A model generated the notes under the pieces. The model saw only the letters and a program-made list of their open reading frames with translations. It searched no databases and was not told the DNA's origin. A program made the translations under genes and the position numbers. From CAYVIB01 sp964451365 (GTDB lineage: Bacteria; Pseudomonadota; Gammaproteobacteria; Pseudomonadales; Cellvibrionaceae), in assembly GCA_964451365.1 (NCBI GenBank), contig CAYVIB010000001.1, positions 186,001 through 250,000 of the forward strand: DNA of 64,000 bases, given 5' to 3'. Below, piece by piece: positions 51,206 to 60,034 of this stretch (its first letter is position 1; each line of letters opens with the position of its first letter).

Positions 51206-52624
51206 ATGGCTGAACGTTTAAAAAACAATTTCCAATTTCTCGATGTCGGTCGGCAGGATCCGGACAAAAAGAACCTGCATACCCGCAAACGGGAATTTGT
51301 CGAAATATATGAAGCGTTCAGCGAGGACCAGGTAAAAAACCAGTCGCATCGTTGCCTGGAGTGCGGAAACCCCTATTGTGAATGGAAGTGCCCGGTGCAC
51401 AACTACATCCCCAACTGGCTGAAACTGGTTTCCGAGGGCAACATTATTGAAGCCGCAAACCTGTGCCACCAGACCAACTCGTTGCCGGAAGTCTGCGGCC
51501 GGGTGTGCCCGCAGGACCGACTGTGCGAGGGAGCCTGCACGCTTAACGACGGCTTCGGCGCGGTAACCATTGGCAACGCGGAAAAATATATTACCGACAC
51601 CGCTTTCGCCATGGGCTGGAAACCGGATATGTCCGGTGTTACCTGGACCGACAAAAAGGTTGCGGTGATCGGCGCGGGACCGGCGGGCATCGGCTGCGCG
51701 GACATTCTGGTGCGCAACGGCGTCAAGCCTGTCGTGTTCGACCGGCATCCTGAAATTGGTGGCTTGCTGACGTTTGGTATTCCCGAATTCAAGCTGGAAA
51801 AAAATGTCATGAAGCGGCGCCGCGAAGTATTCACCGAAATGGGAATTGAATTCCGGCTCAATACGGAAGTGGGCAAGGATATTTCCATGCAGGAAATCCT
51901 TAAGGAATTCGACGCGGTATTTATGGGCATGGGAACCTACACCTATATGAAGGGCGGGTTTGTTGGGGAAGATCTGCCCGGGGTTTACGATGCGCTGCCT
52001 TACCTGATTGCCAACGTTAACCGCAATCTCGGGTTTGAAAAGGATCCGGCCGACTTTATCAGTGTGCAGGGCAAAAGGGTGGTTGTTCTTGGCGGCGGTG
52101 ATACCGCCATGGACTGTAACCGCACCGCCATCCGGCAGGGTGCCAAAAGCGTCACCTGTGCCTACCGCCGTGATGAGGAAAACATGCCAGGTTCGCGTCG
52201 CGAGGTGAAAAACGCGCGTGAGGAAGGGGTGAAATTCCTCTTTAACCGGCAGCCGATCGCTATCGTGGGAGAGCAGCGGGTCGAGGGGGTGAAAGTTGTT
52301 ACCACTGAGCTGGGTGAGCCGGATGAGAATGGGCGCCGTCGCCCACAGCCGGTTCCCGGCAGCGAGGCCATTCTGCCGGCGGATATCGTGTTGATTGCTT
52401 TTGGTTTCCGGCCCAGCCCGGCGCCGTGGTTTGAGGAGCATAATGTTGAAATCAACGATTGGGGTGGTGTAGTCGCTCCGGAAGTGCAGAAATTCAAATT
52501 CCAGACCAGCAATCCAAAAATCTTTGCCGGTGGCGATATGGTGCGCGGATCGGACCTGGTGGTAACGGCAATATGGGAAGGCCGCCAGGCGGCGGAAGGC
52601 ATTCTGGATTACCTGGAAATATAA
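51206..52624 (+). CDS. gltD: Glutamate synthase, small subunit
   Basis: A 472-residue FAD/NADPH subunit that supplies electrons to GltB. The N-terminal Fe-S ligands are in CLECGNPYCEWKCPVHNYIP and CGRVCPQDRLCEGAC, followed by FAD (VAVIGAGPAGIGCADIL) and NADPH (VVVLGGGDTAMDCNRTAI) Rossmann loops. It ends 16 bp before a MITE-like element, not at a normal terminator. Confidence 0.97.
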   Translation: MAERLKNNFQFLDVGRQDPDKKNLHTRKREFVEIYEAFSEDQVKNQSHRCLECGNPYCEWKCPVHNYIPNWLKLVSEGNIIEAANLCHQTNSLPEVCGRVCPQDRLCEGACTLNDGFGAVTIGNAEKYITDTAFAMGWKPDMSGVTWTDKKVAVIGAGPAGIGCADILVRNGVKPVVFDRHPEIGGLLTFGIPEFKLEKNVMKRRREVFTEMGIEFRLNTEVGKDISMQEILKEFDAVFMGMGTYTYMKGGFVGEDLPGVYDALPYLIANVNRNLGFEKDPADFISVQGKRVVVLGGGDTAMDCNRTAIRQGAKSVTCAYRRDEENMPGSRREVKNAREEGVKFLFNRQPIAIVGEQRVEGVKVVTTELGEPDENGRRRPQPVPGSEAILPADIVLIAFGFRPSPAPWFEEHNVEINDWGGVVAPEVQKFKFQTSNPKIFAGGDMVRGSDLVVTAIWEGRQAAEGILDYLEI

Positions 52625-52640
52625 ATCTTCCAACCCGCAA

Positions 52641-52893
52641 CTAGTGTAGAGTCCTGTATAAAACAGCTATTAAGTGGTCCCCAAATTTGTTGCACGGAAT
52701 TTAGACGGCCTTTCCGAGAAATCCAACACCACTGCGGCAAATTTCGAGGACCACCCGAAGGGCAAGACGCTAAACGGCCATCTGCGGTGTTGCACTTGCT
52801 CGAAAGATGGCCGATATTCCTTCGCAAGTGCGCCTTGCAGCTGACCGTTTAGCGGCTTGCTTAATAACTGTTTTATACAGGACTCTACACTAG
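52641..52893. mobile_element. MITE-like element with 34-bp inverted ends, between gltD and hemE
   Basis: The ends 52641-52674 and 52860-52893 are inverted repeats with 33 of 34 matches. Both ends carry CTAG, which may be a target duplication of a TA-targeting (IS630/mariner-like) transposase, with the real ends at TGTAGAGTCC. The 185-bp centre carries no protein gene but many nested complementary arms: GTGGTCC..AAATTTG (52674-52690) with 52737-52754, GCTAAACGG (52769) with CCGTTTAGC (52845), GGCCATCT (52776) with AGATGGCC (52805), GCACTTGC (52792) with GCAAGTGC (52824). A copy in RNA could fold into a branched structure. No second copy is seen in the window. Confidence 0.7.
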
Positions 52894-52907
52894 CGGAAAA
52901 CGCAATC

Positions 52908-53972
52908 ATGGCAGAACTGAAAAACGACCGCTTTTTGCGGGCCCTTGCTCGCGAGCCGGTGGATGTCACTCCCGTCTGGATGATGCGACAGGCGGGCCGC
53001 TATCTGCCCGAATACCGGGCCACGCGGGAAAAAGCCGGCGATTTTATGGGATTATGTTCCAATCCCGAACTTGCCTGTGAAGTCACGCTCCAGCCGCTGG
53101 AGCGCTATCCGCTCGACGCCGCCATTCTGTTTTCCGATATCCTCACCATCCCGGATGCCATGGGTCTGGGGCTTTACTTCGAACCGGGCGAGGGGCCCCG
53201 CTTTAGAAAAGCCGTGCGCACGGCGAAGGATATCGAAGCATTGCCTGTCGTTAACGCGGAAGCGGATTTGGGCTACGTTATCGACGCGGTTAAAACCATT
53301 CGTCGCGAACTGGCCGGACGCGTTCCGCTGATCGGCTTTTCCGGCAGCCCCTGGACACTCGCCACTTATATGATAGAAGGTGGCTCCAGTAAGGATTTTC
53401 GCCGGGCTAAAACCCTGCTCTACGATCAACCCGAGCTCGCGCACCTGTTACTCGACAAGCTTGCCGACTCGGTAATCGATTATCTCAACGCCCAGATTCG
53501 CGCGGGTGCCCAGGTGGTGCAGATCTTTGACTCCTGGGGGGGTGCGCTATCGCATGATGCCTATCGCACTTTTTCGCTGGCGCCGATGGTAAAAATCATC
53601 GACGGCCTCATTTGCCAAAACGAAGGCAGAAAAGTGCCGATTATCCTGTTTACCAAAGGTGGTGGACAGTGGCTGGAGGCAATGGCGGAGGCCGGGGCGG
53701 ATTGTCTGGGGCTGGACTGGACCACCGATATAGGAACCGCGAGAGCACGCGTGGGTAGTAAAGTGGCCTTGCAGGGTAACATGGATCCGGCGGTCCTTTA
53801 CGCCGGCCCGGATCGCATCCGGCGGGAAGTTGGCCGAATATTGGCGAGTTATGGCAAGGGAACGGGCCATGTGTTTAACCTTGGTCACGGAATTACCCCA
53901 GAAGTTGACCCGGATCGTGCCGCCGTGTTTTTCGATGCGGTTCACGAGCTGTCCCCACCGTATCATAAATAA
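52908..53972 (+). CDS. hemE: Uroporphyrinogen decarboxylase
   Basis: A 354-residue enzyme of heme synthesis that makes coproporphyrinogen III. The family start RFLRALAREPVDVTPVWMMRQAGRYLPEYR is present, with the catalytic Asp in ILFSDILTIPDAMG and FNLGHGITPEV near the end. ATG 52908 lies 14 bp after the inverted repeat, with weak CGGAAAA as ribosome site; a longer frame would start inside the repeat and is not used. The insertion may have changed the promoter or leader of this gene. Confidence 0.96.
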   Translation: MAELKNDRFLRALAREPVDVTPVWMMRQAGRYLPEYRATREKAGDFMGLCSNPELACEVTLQPLERYPLDAAILFSDILTIPDAMGLGLYFEPGEGPRFRKAVRTAKDIEALPVVNAEADLGYVIDAVKTIRRELAGRVPLIGFSGSPWTLATYMIEGGSSKDFRRAKTLLYDQPELAHLLLDKLADSVIDYLNAQIRAGAQVVQIFDSWGGALSHDAYRTFSLAPMVKIIDGLICQNEGRKVPIILFTKGGGQWLEAMAEAGADCLGLDWTTDIGTARARVGSKVALQGNMDPAVLYAGPDRIRREVGRILASYGKGTGHVFNLGHGITPEVDPDRAAVFFDAVHELSPPYHK

Positions 53973-54225
53973 GAGCGCTAATAAGTTATAAAAACCGCTG
54001 ACGCTAACAACCGGTTGAAAAGTTCTTCAGTGGTTTGTTAATTATTTTTTTAACATATCCACTAATGTGATCCAGTCGTCATTTGAATTGCCCCTTACAT
54101 CGCAACGTATTCCGTGCCGCTGTCTGCCTAGTTTATAATCAAACAAGCTGTTAATGCCGACAATATTCGTTCGTGATATTGTATTGCAATCCAAAAATAA
54201 GCTGACCAGATCTCGAGGAAGACCG

Positions 54226-55605
54226 TTGGGAATCAAGCAAGTCAAAATGAATGTCAACGAATTGACCGTTGGCATGTTTGTGTCGGGCCTGGACAGACCG
54301 TGGACGCAGACTCCTTTCCCATTACAGGGCTTCTACATCCGCGACCTGGATGAAATCAAGCAACTGAAAGTTCACTGCAATTTCGTTTATATTGATGTGG
54401 CCAAGGGGGCATCGCCTGTTAAAACGAAGTTGCGCAAGTTAAATAATCTTGGCGCCACTACCCGCAAGCTCGAGCGCACGGCCAAGCGTACACCCATCGC
54501 CGACGTGGCGCCGCTTAAAATCCGCCGCGATGTGTATAAGGAAGTGCAGCCGCTGGAGAAGGAAATCAGCCGTGCCCGCGATCTGCACCTCCAGGTTTAT
54601 CGTGCGGTTGGGGCGGTAATGGAACAGGTGGATCGAAATCACCACAATATTCCGATCCAGGAGACCAAGCGTGCCGCCAGCCATATGGTGGACAGCGTTA
54701 TCCGCAGCCCCGACGCCTTTACCTGGTTGAGCCGGGTAAAGGAAAAAGATGAGTATACATACAGCCATGCAGTGCGATCGGCGGTATGGGCCATTCTGTT
54801 TGGCCGTCATATCGGCTTGCCCAAGTCGGACCTCGACATCCTGGCAATGGGTGTGCTGCTCAAAGACATCGGCAAAACCCGCCTGCCCAAACATCTACTG
54901 GAAAAAAAAGATCGTAACGAAACCGAACAGGCGGCTTACGAGAAGTTCGTTGATTACGGCGTGGAAATTCTCAGGCAACTGCCGGATGTTAAACCCCGGG
55001 TCACCTCGGTAGTAAAAACCCACTGCGAGCGGGTTAACGGCAGTGGCTTTCCACAGCATCTGCGCGGCGACAAAATTCCATTGCTGGGGAAAATAGCGGG
55101 TATCGTCACCTTCTATGACGAAACAGTCAATTTGCGCGGAGCAACCCAACCACTGTCCCCATCCAAAGCGGTGGCGAAGTTGTATGAACTGCGTGAGGTT
55201 GAATTCCAGGAAGAGTTGGTGGTGGAATTTATTCGGGCAATCGGTCTCTACCCGACGGGAACGCTGGTTGAACTATCCACAGGCGAAGTGGGGGTTGTGG
55301 TTGAACAGAATTTTGATCGCCGCCTGAAGCCGAAAGTGATGGTGGTGGTGGATGCCTATAAGCAGCGAATGTACAAACCGGTACTGCTGGACCTGGCGGC
55401 GGACGACAAGGAAAAGCAGGCGAAACTCGATGCGGGCAAATGTCATCCGAGTGAAATAGAACGAGTTGATATTGTGCAGGATCTCGAGCCCGGCGCTTAC
55501 GATATCGACGTCGCCGGTGTTCGCGATGATTACCTGATGCGCAAACAGGGTGGCGGTCTGTTGTCCATCTTCAAGCGCAACAAGCTTTCCAGACTTTTTA
55601 CTTGA
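54226..55605 (+). CDS. DUF3391 and HD-GYP-like protein with altered catalytic residues
   Basis: A 459-residue protein of the cyclic-di-GMP phosphodiesterase class. DUF3391 (about 5-130) precedes an HD-GYP domain (about 150-360). The HD pair is replaced by K213-D214 in LLKDIGKTRLPKHL, the HHE is H266-C267-E268, the DG is N271-G272 and GYP reads G274-F275-P276. Several metal ligands are thus lost, so it is probably a non-catalytic sensor or a poor enzyme. I start at TTG 54226, preceded by GAGGAAG, which gives the family-like MGIKQVKMNVNELTVGMFVSG; an ATG at 54154 has no ribosome site. It stands alone downstream of hemE. Confidence 0.8.
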   Translation: MGIKQVKMNVNELTVGMFVSGLDRPWTQTPFPLQGFYIRDLDEIKQLKVHCNFVYIDVAKGASPVKTKLRKLNNLGATTRKLERTAKRTPIADVAPLKIRRDVYKEVQPLEKEISRARDLHLQVYRAVGAVMEQVDRNHHNIPIQETKRAASHMVDSVIRSPDAFTWLSRVKEKDEYTYSHAVRSAVWAILFGRHIGLPKSDLDILAMGVLLKDIGKTRLPKHLLEKKDRNETEQAAYEKFVDYGVEILRQLPDVKPRVTSVVKTHCERVNGSGFPQHLRGDKIPLLGKIAGIVTFYDETVNLRGATQPLSPSKAVAKLYELREVEFQEELVVEFIRAIGLYPTGTLVELSTGEVGVVVEQNFDRRLKPKVMVVVDAYKQRMYKPVLLDLAADDKEKQAKLDAGKCHPSEIERVDIVQDLEPGAYDIDVAGVRDDYLMRKQGGGLLSIFKRNKLSRLFT

Positions 55606-55708
55606 AGTTCAAATTAAATCGTTCGGATTTATTTTGAATATTGCCCAACCAAACCTGGCAGAATTGCGTCGCATTGGCTTACAGTCAAGTAATCCGACAG
55701 CATACGGA

Positions 55709-56569
55709 TTAGTATCTACCTGATACCCCTCCCGCACTACATAACTCCGCGCTTAAAATAGAAAGTTTACGGGTCACTCCCCAGCGATAGCCGCTGACAC
55801 CACCGGCCTGTTGAATAACCCGGTGGCAGGGAATAAGCAGCGCGACGGGATTGGCGCCCACCGCTTGTCCAACCGCCTGGGCGGATTTTGGTTTACCCAG
55901 GAATTTTGCCAATTCACCATAAGAGGTCAGTTTTCCTTCCGGAATGGCTAACAAGGCGCGCCAGACATTTACCTGAAAATTCGTACCCTTAACCCAAAGT
56001 GAAACGGTTTTTTTGCCGGTTTTAAATTCTCCGGGCGTAAACACTGAAGCAATGATTTCATTGGCTTTTGACGGGTTAGCTTCAAATTTCGCCAGCGGCC
56101 AATTCGTTTTTAATTGATTGACTGGCGTGTCAATTTTAGCGCTGCTGGCATCTATAAACTGCAGCGAGTGAATACCGCGCGACGTCCACGCAACAAAAAT
56201 ATTACCGAAGAGGGATTCAGACGTTCCATATTGAAAGACCAGGTCCTGCCCCTTTGATTTAAACTCGCCCGGCGTCACCGCATCAATGGTGACAAAGCAA
56301 TCGTAAAGCCGGCTGGAACTGGTTAGTCCGAGGGTATTCGTGGTTTCGAGAATATTGTGGTGATCCAGCAGTAATGATTTGGCGTTTTCCAGTTTTACCG
56401 CCTGGATAAACTGTTTTGGCGTAACACCTGCCCAGCGGGTGAACAGCTTCTGCAAATGAAAAGGGCTCAGGTGAACCAGTTCCGCCAGTGTTTCCAGGGA
56501 CGGGTTTTCCGCCGGATGTTCCACCAGGTAATTAATGAGTGTGGCTATTCGCTGATAATCTCGTGACAT
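55709..56569 (-). CDS. Ada-like bifunctional regulator and O6-methylguanine-DNA methyltransferase
   Basis: A 286-residue protein. An AraC-type helix-turn-helix domain (about 1-100, NPSLETLAELVHLSPFHLQKLFTRWAGVTPKQFIQAVK) is fused to an alkyltransferase (about 115-275) with the active-site Cys in LIPCHRVIQQAGGVSGYRWG. It lacks the N-terminal zinc domain that senses methylphosphotriesters in E. coli Ada. It would repair O6-methylguanine and perhaps control genes. A 7-bp-arm hairpin without a T-run (55690-55711) overlaps its stop codon. Confidence 0.92.
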   Translation of the reverse strand: MSRDYQRIATLINYLVEHPAENPSLETLAELVHLSPFHLQKLFTRWAGVTPKQFIQAVKLENAKSLLLDHHNILETTNTLGLTSSSRLYDCFVTIDAVTPGEFKSKGQDLVFQYGTSESLFGNIFVAWTSRGIHSLQFIDASSAKIDTPVNQLKTNWPLAKFEANPSKANEIIASVFTPGEFKTGKKTVSLWVKGTNFQVNVWRALLAIPEGKLTSYGELAKFLGKPKSAQAVGQAVGANPVALLIPCHRVIQQAGGVSGYRWGVTRKLSILSAELCSAGGVSGRY

Positions 56570-56621
56570 ACCTGAAATATTAAGCCAGCGGCTTGCCCGC
56601 GGCGAACCGAATCTTGGCGTA

Positions 56622-57470
56622 TTACAAAGTACGGCCTATCCACTGTCCCATCCGGACACTCGCACCTGCGGCAATATTGTTGTTCCAGTTTGCCTTGCCC
56701 GAAGGGAATAGCAGTACCACCGTTGAGCCCAGTTTAAAGCGACCCATTTCCTCGCCTTTTTTCAGGTTGATTTCGCGGTGCGTCGTGTAGTCGAACCGGC
56801 GGACCTGCTTTTTGATCGGCGTAATCTGTCCATCCCATACGGTATCAATCGACCCCACGATCATCGCGCCAATCAGCACAACCGCGAACGGTCCGTTCGG
56901 CGAATCGAAAACACAAATAATACGTTCGTTACGGGCAAACAGGCCGGGGAGGTGGTCCGTGGTGACCCGGTTGACGGAAAACAAATCCCCCGGCACGTAC
57001 AGCATGGTTTGTAGTTGTCCATCAAAAGGCATGTGCACGCGGTGGTAATCCCGCGGCGAAAGGTAAACGGTGGCAAATTTTCCATTTTCGAAACGCGATG
57101 CCAGGGCGGCGTCGCCCCCGACAAGTTCGGCAACGGAATAGTCGTGGTTTTTTGCCTGTAGAATCCGGTCGGTGTTGATATCACCGATCTGGCTGATCAC
57201 GCCGTCGGCCGGGCTGGCAATGGCGTCATCGCCCTCGGCTATCGGGCGTATGCCGGATTTCAGTTCGCGGCAGAAAAAGTCATTGAAAGTGGCAAAATTG
57301 TCCGGATTCTCAATTTTGGCTTCGGAAAGATCCACGCCGTAACGCAGGATAAATTGCCTGATGAACAGTGACTTTATCCAATTGACACGCGTTCCCGCCA
57401 AAATGCCCGTCAGGCGGGTGAGAGTGTGTTGGGGAATCAGTTTTTGCAGGGCGACAAACAGTTGATCCAT
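56622..57470 (-). CDS. psd: Phosphatidylserine decarboxylase
   Basis: A 282-residue proenzyme that makes phosphatidylethanolamine at the inner membrane. Self-cleavage happens in the LGST motif (FKLGSTVVLLFP, about 251-262), forming the pyruvoyl group on Ser. SPRDYHRVHMPFDG has the catalytic His. The ATG at 57468-57470 shares one base with the stop codon of the upstream sulfurtransferase (TGATG), so they are coupled. It is last in rsgA-sulfurtransferase-psd. Confidence 0.95.
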   Translation of the reverse strand: MDQLFVALQKLIPQHTLTRLTGILAGTRVNWIKSLFIRQFILRYGVDLSEAKIENPDNFATFNDFFCRELKSGIRPIAEGDDAIASPADGVISQIGDINTDRILQAKNHDYSVAELVGGDAALASRFENGKFATVYLSPRDYHRVHMPFDGQLQTMLYVPGDLFSVNRVTTDHLPGLFARNERIICVFDSPNGPFAVVLIGAMIVGSIDTVWDGQITPIKKQVRRFDYTTHREINLKKGEEMGRFKLGSTVVLLFPSGKANWNNNIAAGASVRMGQWIGRTL

Positions 57471-58285
57471 CAAAGCGACGACACCTCAACCGGTGTGTCC
57501 GGCCGGTTTCCCCATTCCGACCACGAGCCGTCGTAACCCTTGATGGTAAAACCGAGGATTTTCCCAACCATATAAGTAAATCCGGAGCGGTGATGAGTCT
57601 GGCAGTGGGTAATAATCTCCTGGCCCCGTCGTATGCCGAGCAGGGCTAACCGGTCTTCCGCATCCTCCCGGATACGGTAATGCCGATCCGGGTCCATCAG
57701 GCTGGTCCATTCACAGTTGATGGCGTCGGGTATGTGTCCGCCACGTGCGGCCAGTACCTTCTCGCCCCGGTACTCCTCGGGGCTACGGGCATCCCATATT
57801 ACGCAGTTGTCTTTTTCCAGGCTGGCGAGTATTTCGGGAATCCCGGCAATCGGTTCCTTGTGAATGGCAATTTTTGTGTGGTTTGGTTCGGGCACATTTT
57901 CGTGGGTCTCCACGCTCAGCCCCTCGCCGCGCCAGGCCAGAATTCCGCCGTTCAGGTAGGAATAGTTTTTGTGCCCGATGACATCGAGTGTCCAGATAAA
58001 CCGGCCCGCCCAGCCGCCGCCCTCATCGTCATAAGCAATAAAATGGGTTTCCGGTTTCAGCCCCAGGTAATCAAAAATACGTTGAAGCTGGGCCTCGCTG
58101 GGTAATTTGCCCGGCGTGGGTGGGTGGCCGGACACCAGCACCTGTGCCGGCAAATGCACTGCGCCGGGAATATGGCCGGACATGTAGGACTGCTCCGAGC
58201 ACAGATCCACCACGCAAACACGTTCGAGACTGAGGTATTGCGCCAGGTTTTCCGGTTCGATTAATAGGGGAATGCTTTCCGACAC
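57470..58285 (-). CDS. Rhodanese-type sulfurtransferase
   Basis: A 271-residue protein with two rhodanese domains (about 5-125 and 145-265). The active Cys is in the C-terminal domain, in EIITHCQTHHRSGFTYMVGK, the sulfur-holding loop. The likely substrate class is thiosulfate or 3-mercaptopyruvate, not decidable here. The start is GTG at 58283-58285. This gene lies between rsgA and psd in many gammaproteobacteria. Confidence 0.92.
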   Translation of the reverse strand: MSESIPLLIEPENLAQYLSLERVCVVDLCSEQSYMSGHIPGAVHLPAQVLVSGHPPTPGKLPSEAQLQRIFDYLGLKPETHFIAYDDEGGGWAGRFIWTLDVIGHKNYSYLNGGILAWRGEGLSVETHENVPEPNHTKIAIHKEPIAGIPEILASLEKDNCVIWDARSPEEYRGEKVLAARGGHIPDAINCEWTSLMDPDRHYRIREDAEDRLALLGIRRGQEIITHCQTHHRSGFTYMVGKILGFTIKGYDGSWSEWGNRPDTPVEVSSL

Positions 58286-58313
58286 AGGCAGGGCTCCAAA
58301 TACATCGTTATCG

Positions 58314-59342
58314 TTACTGCTTCTTCATGGTTACATCATCGAGCGCGCCGATTATTCTCTGATAACTTTCAAAACGCTCTTGCGTGATTCCACCGCTTTC
58401 CAGCGCTTTTCGCACGGCGCAGCCGGGCTCTTTTTCGTGGGAACAATCGCGAAACCGGCACTTGCCGGCAACTTCGCGGAGCTCCACAAAACCCGAGATG
58501 ACCTCGTCCCTGCTCATATGCCACAGGCCAAACTCGCGAATTCCCGGAGAGTCTATACAGTTTCCGCCTTCAGCAAAATGATAAAGTTGTGAAAAAGTGG
58601 TAGTGTGCCGGCCTTTCTGGACCTGATTGGAAAGTTGGCCGATCTTTATATTCAAATCCTTCTCAGCCAGCAGGGTTTTTATAATGGATGATTTGCCCAC
58701 GCCGGACTGGCCCACAAAAATGCTGGTTTTGTCCTTTAAATGGCGACTCAAATCACTCAGTCCCTCCCCTGTATGGGCGGATACCTCCAGCACCGGATAA
58801 GACAGCAATCGATACGCGGTTTCTATCCGATCGATAAAAGCGTGTTTTTCCGAATCCAGAATATCCAGCTTGTTTAGCAGGACAATCGGGGTAATTCCCA
58901 GGTTTTCGGCAACGGCAAGATAACGGTCAATCAGGTTATTGTGTGGTTGCGGTTCGGGGGCGATGGTAATCACGAGTTGGTCGATATTGGCGGCAACGAT
59001 TCTGAGTTTGCCGTAACTGTCCGGACGCATCAGCGCGTTATCGCGTGGTTCGACGGACACCACCACGCCGGTGTCGCCTGCCGGCCGCCAGACGACACGA
59101 TCACCCGTGGCAATGGGTGGCAGGTTGGCGCGCAGATAACAGCGGGTGGTTTCGCCGGGGTGGCCTGTTGGTTCAACCTCGACCTGGACGCCAAAATGAC
59201 TGACCACCAGGCCGTTAAGTTCAGGCCCGAGTTCGTGTTCATCAAAGTTGCGAGTGGCGGAGTCCACAACATTATCATGGTGTTTCTGTTGCTGCTGCTG
59301 AATTCGCCGCCGCTGCTGGTTTGTCAGTTTTCGTCGGGACAC
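58314..59342 (-). CDS. rsgA: Small ribosomal subunit biogenesis GTPase RsgA
   Basis: A 342-residue circularly permuted GTPase that acts late in 30S maturation. After an OB fold (about 85-150), the motifs come in the order G4 (LLNKLDIL), G1 (GQSGVGKSSIIKTLL), G3 (DSPGIREFG), with a C-terminal zinc site (CRFRDCSHEKEPGC). The N-terminus is Gln-rich and basic. GTG at 59340-59342 is preceded by AGGA; a frame extending to 59630 overlaps the divergent orn gene and is rejected. Confidence 0.96.
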   Translation of the reverse strand: MSRRKLTNQQRRRIQQQQQKHHDNVVDSATRNFDEHELGPELNGLVVSHFGVQVEVEPTGHPGETTRCYLRANLPPIATGDRVVWRPAGDTGVVVSVEPRDNALMRPDSYGKLRIVAANIDQLVITIAPEPQPHNNLIDRYLAVAENLGITPIVLLNKLDILDSEKHAFIDRIETAYRLLSYPVLEVSAHTGEGLSDLSRHLKDKTSIFVGQSGVGKSSIIKTLLAEKDLNIKIGQLSNQVQKGRHTTTFSQLYHFAEGGNCIDSPGIREFGLWHMSRDEVISGFVELREVAGKCRFRDCSHEKEPGCAVRKALESGGITQERFESYQRIIGALDDVTMKKQ

Positions 59343-59432
59343 TAACGTCGTCCTGAATTTTTCATCGGGTTCTCCAAAAGGCTGCTTAACTGATAGAATT
59401 TCCAAATTCTGTCCATTGTAGTGGAATTTGCC

Positions 59433-59981
59433 ATGCCGATCAGCGAAAACAACCTTATCTGGATTGATCTCGAAATGACCGGCCTGGTGCCGGAAAGGGA
59501 TGTCATTATCGAAATTGCCACTATCGTTACCGATTCCAACCTTAATGAGCTTGCCCGGGGGCCGGTGTTGGCCATCCACCAGCCGGACGCCATCCTGGAT
59601 GCAATGGATGAATGGAACACCCGCCAACATGGAAAGTCCGGCCTGGTGGAACGGGTGCGGACAAGCGGAATCTCCACCACTGAGGCGGAACGCCAGACCA
59701 TCACTTTTTTGCAGCAGTGGGTTCCACCGGGAAAATCACCCATGTGCGGTAACTCTATCTGTCAGGACCGTCGTTTTTTGGCACGTTACATGCCGGCGCT
59801 TGAACGCTACTTCCACTATCGCAACCTGGATGTGAGCACCTTGAAGGAACTGGTGGTCCGTTGGAAACCCGGTATTAAGGATGGACTGGTTAAAAAGGGA
59901 ACGCACCTGGCCCTGGATGATATTTGCGAATCCATCGAAGAGCTCAAATACTATCGCGAGCGTTTTATTTCCCTGGTGTAG
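59433..59981 (+). CDS. orn: Oligoribonuclease
   Basis: A 182-residue DEDDh exonuclease that cleaves di- to pentanucleotides, including pGpG from cyclic-di-GMP breakdown. WIDLEMTGLVPERDVIIEIATIVTD holds the first Asp/Glu pair and RYFHYRNLDVSTLKEL and HLALDDICESIEEL the later residues. I use ATG 59433; a GTG twelve bases before it is in frame. It is divergent from rsgA, a common arrangement. Confidence 0.96.
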   Translation: MPISENNLIWIDLEMTGLVPERDVIIEIATIVTDSNLNELARGPVLAIHQPDAILDAMDEWNTRQHGKSGLVERVRTSGISTTEAERQTITFLQQWVPPGKSPMCGNSICQDRRFLARYMPALERYFHYRNLDVSTLKELVVRWKPGIKDGLVKKGTHLALDDICESIEELKYYRERFISLV

Positions 59982-60034
59982 CCTTCCCCGGTTCCGGCGG
60001 AACCAACCGCTAAAATCTTCTCATTGGATATCTT

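Noticed and set aside
51218..52633. 471-codon minus-strand frame inside gltD
   Set aside because: It is the antisense shadow of gltD, which has all its cofactor motifs.
52609..52969. Minus-strand frames in the inverted-repeat element
   Set aside because: They are short, made mostly of the repeat and hemE shadow, and encode no transposase motif.
54042..54275. 77-codon minus-strand frame before the HD-GYP gene
   Set aside because: No family match is visible, and it overlaps the start of the HD-GYP gene.
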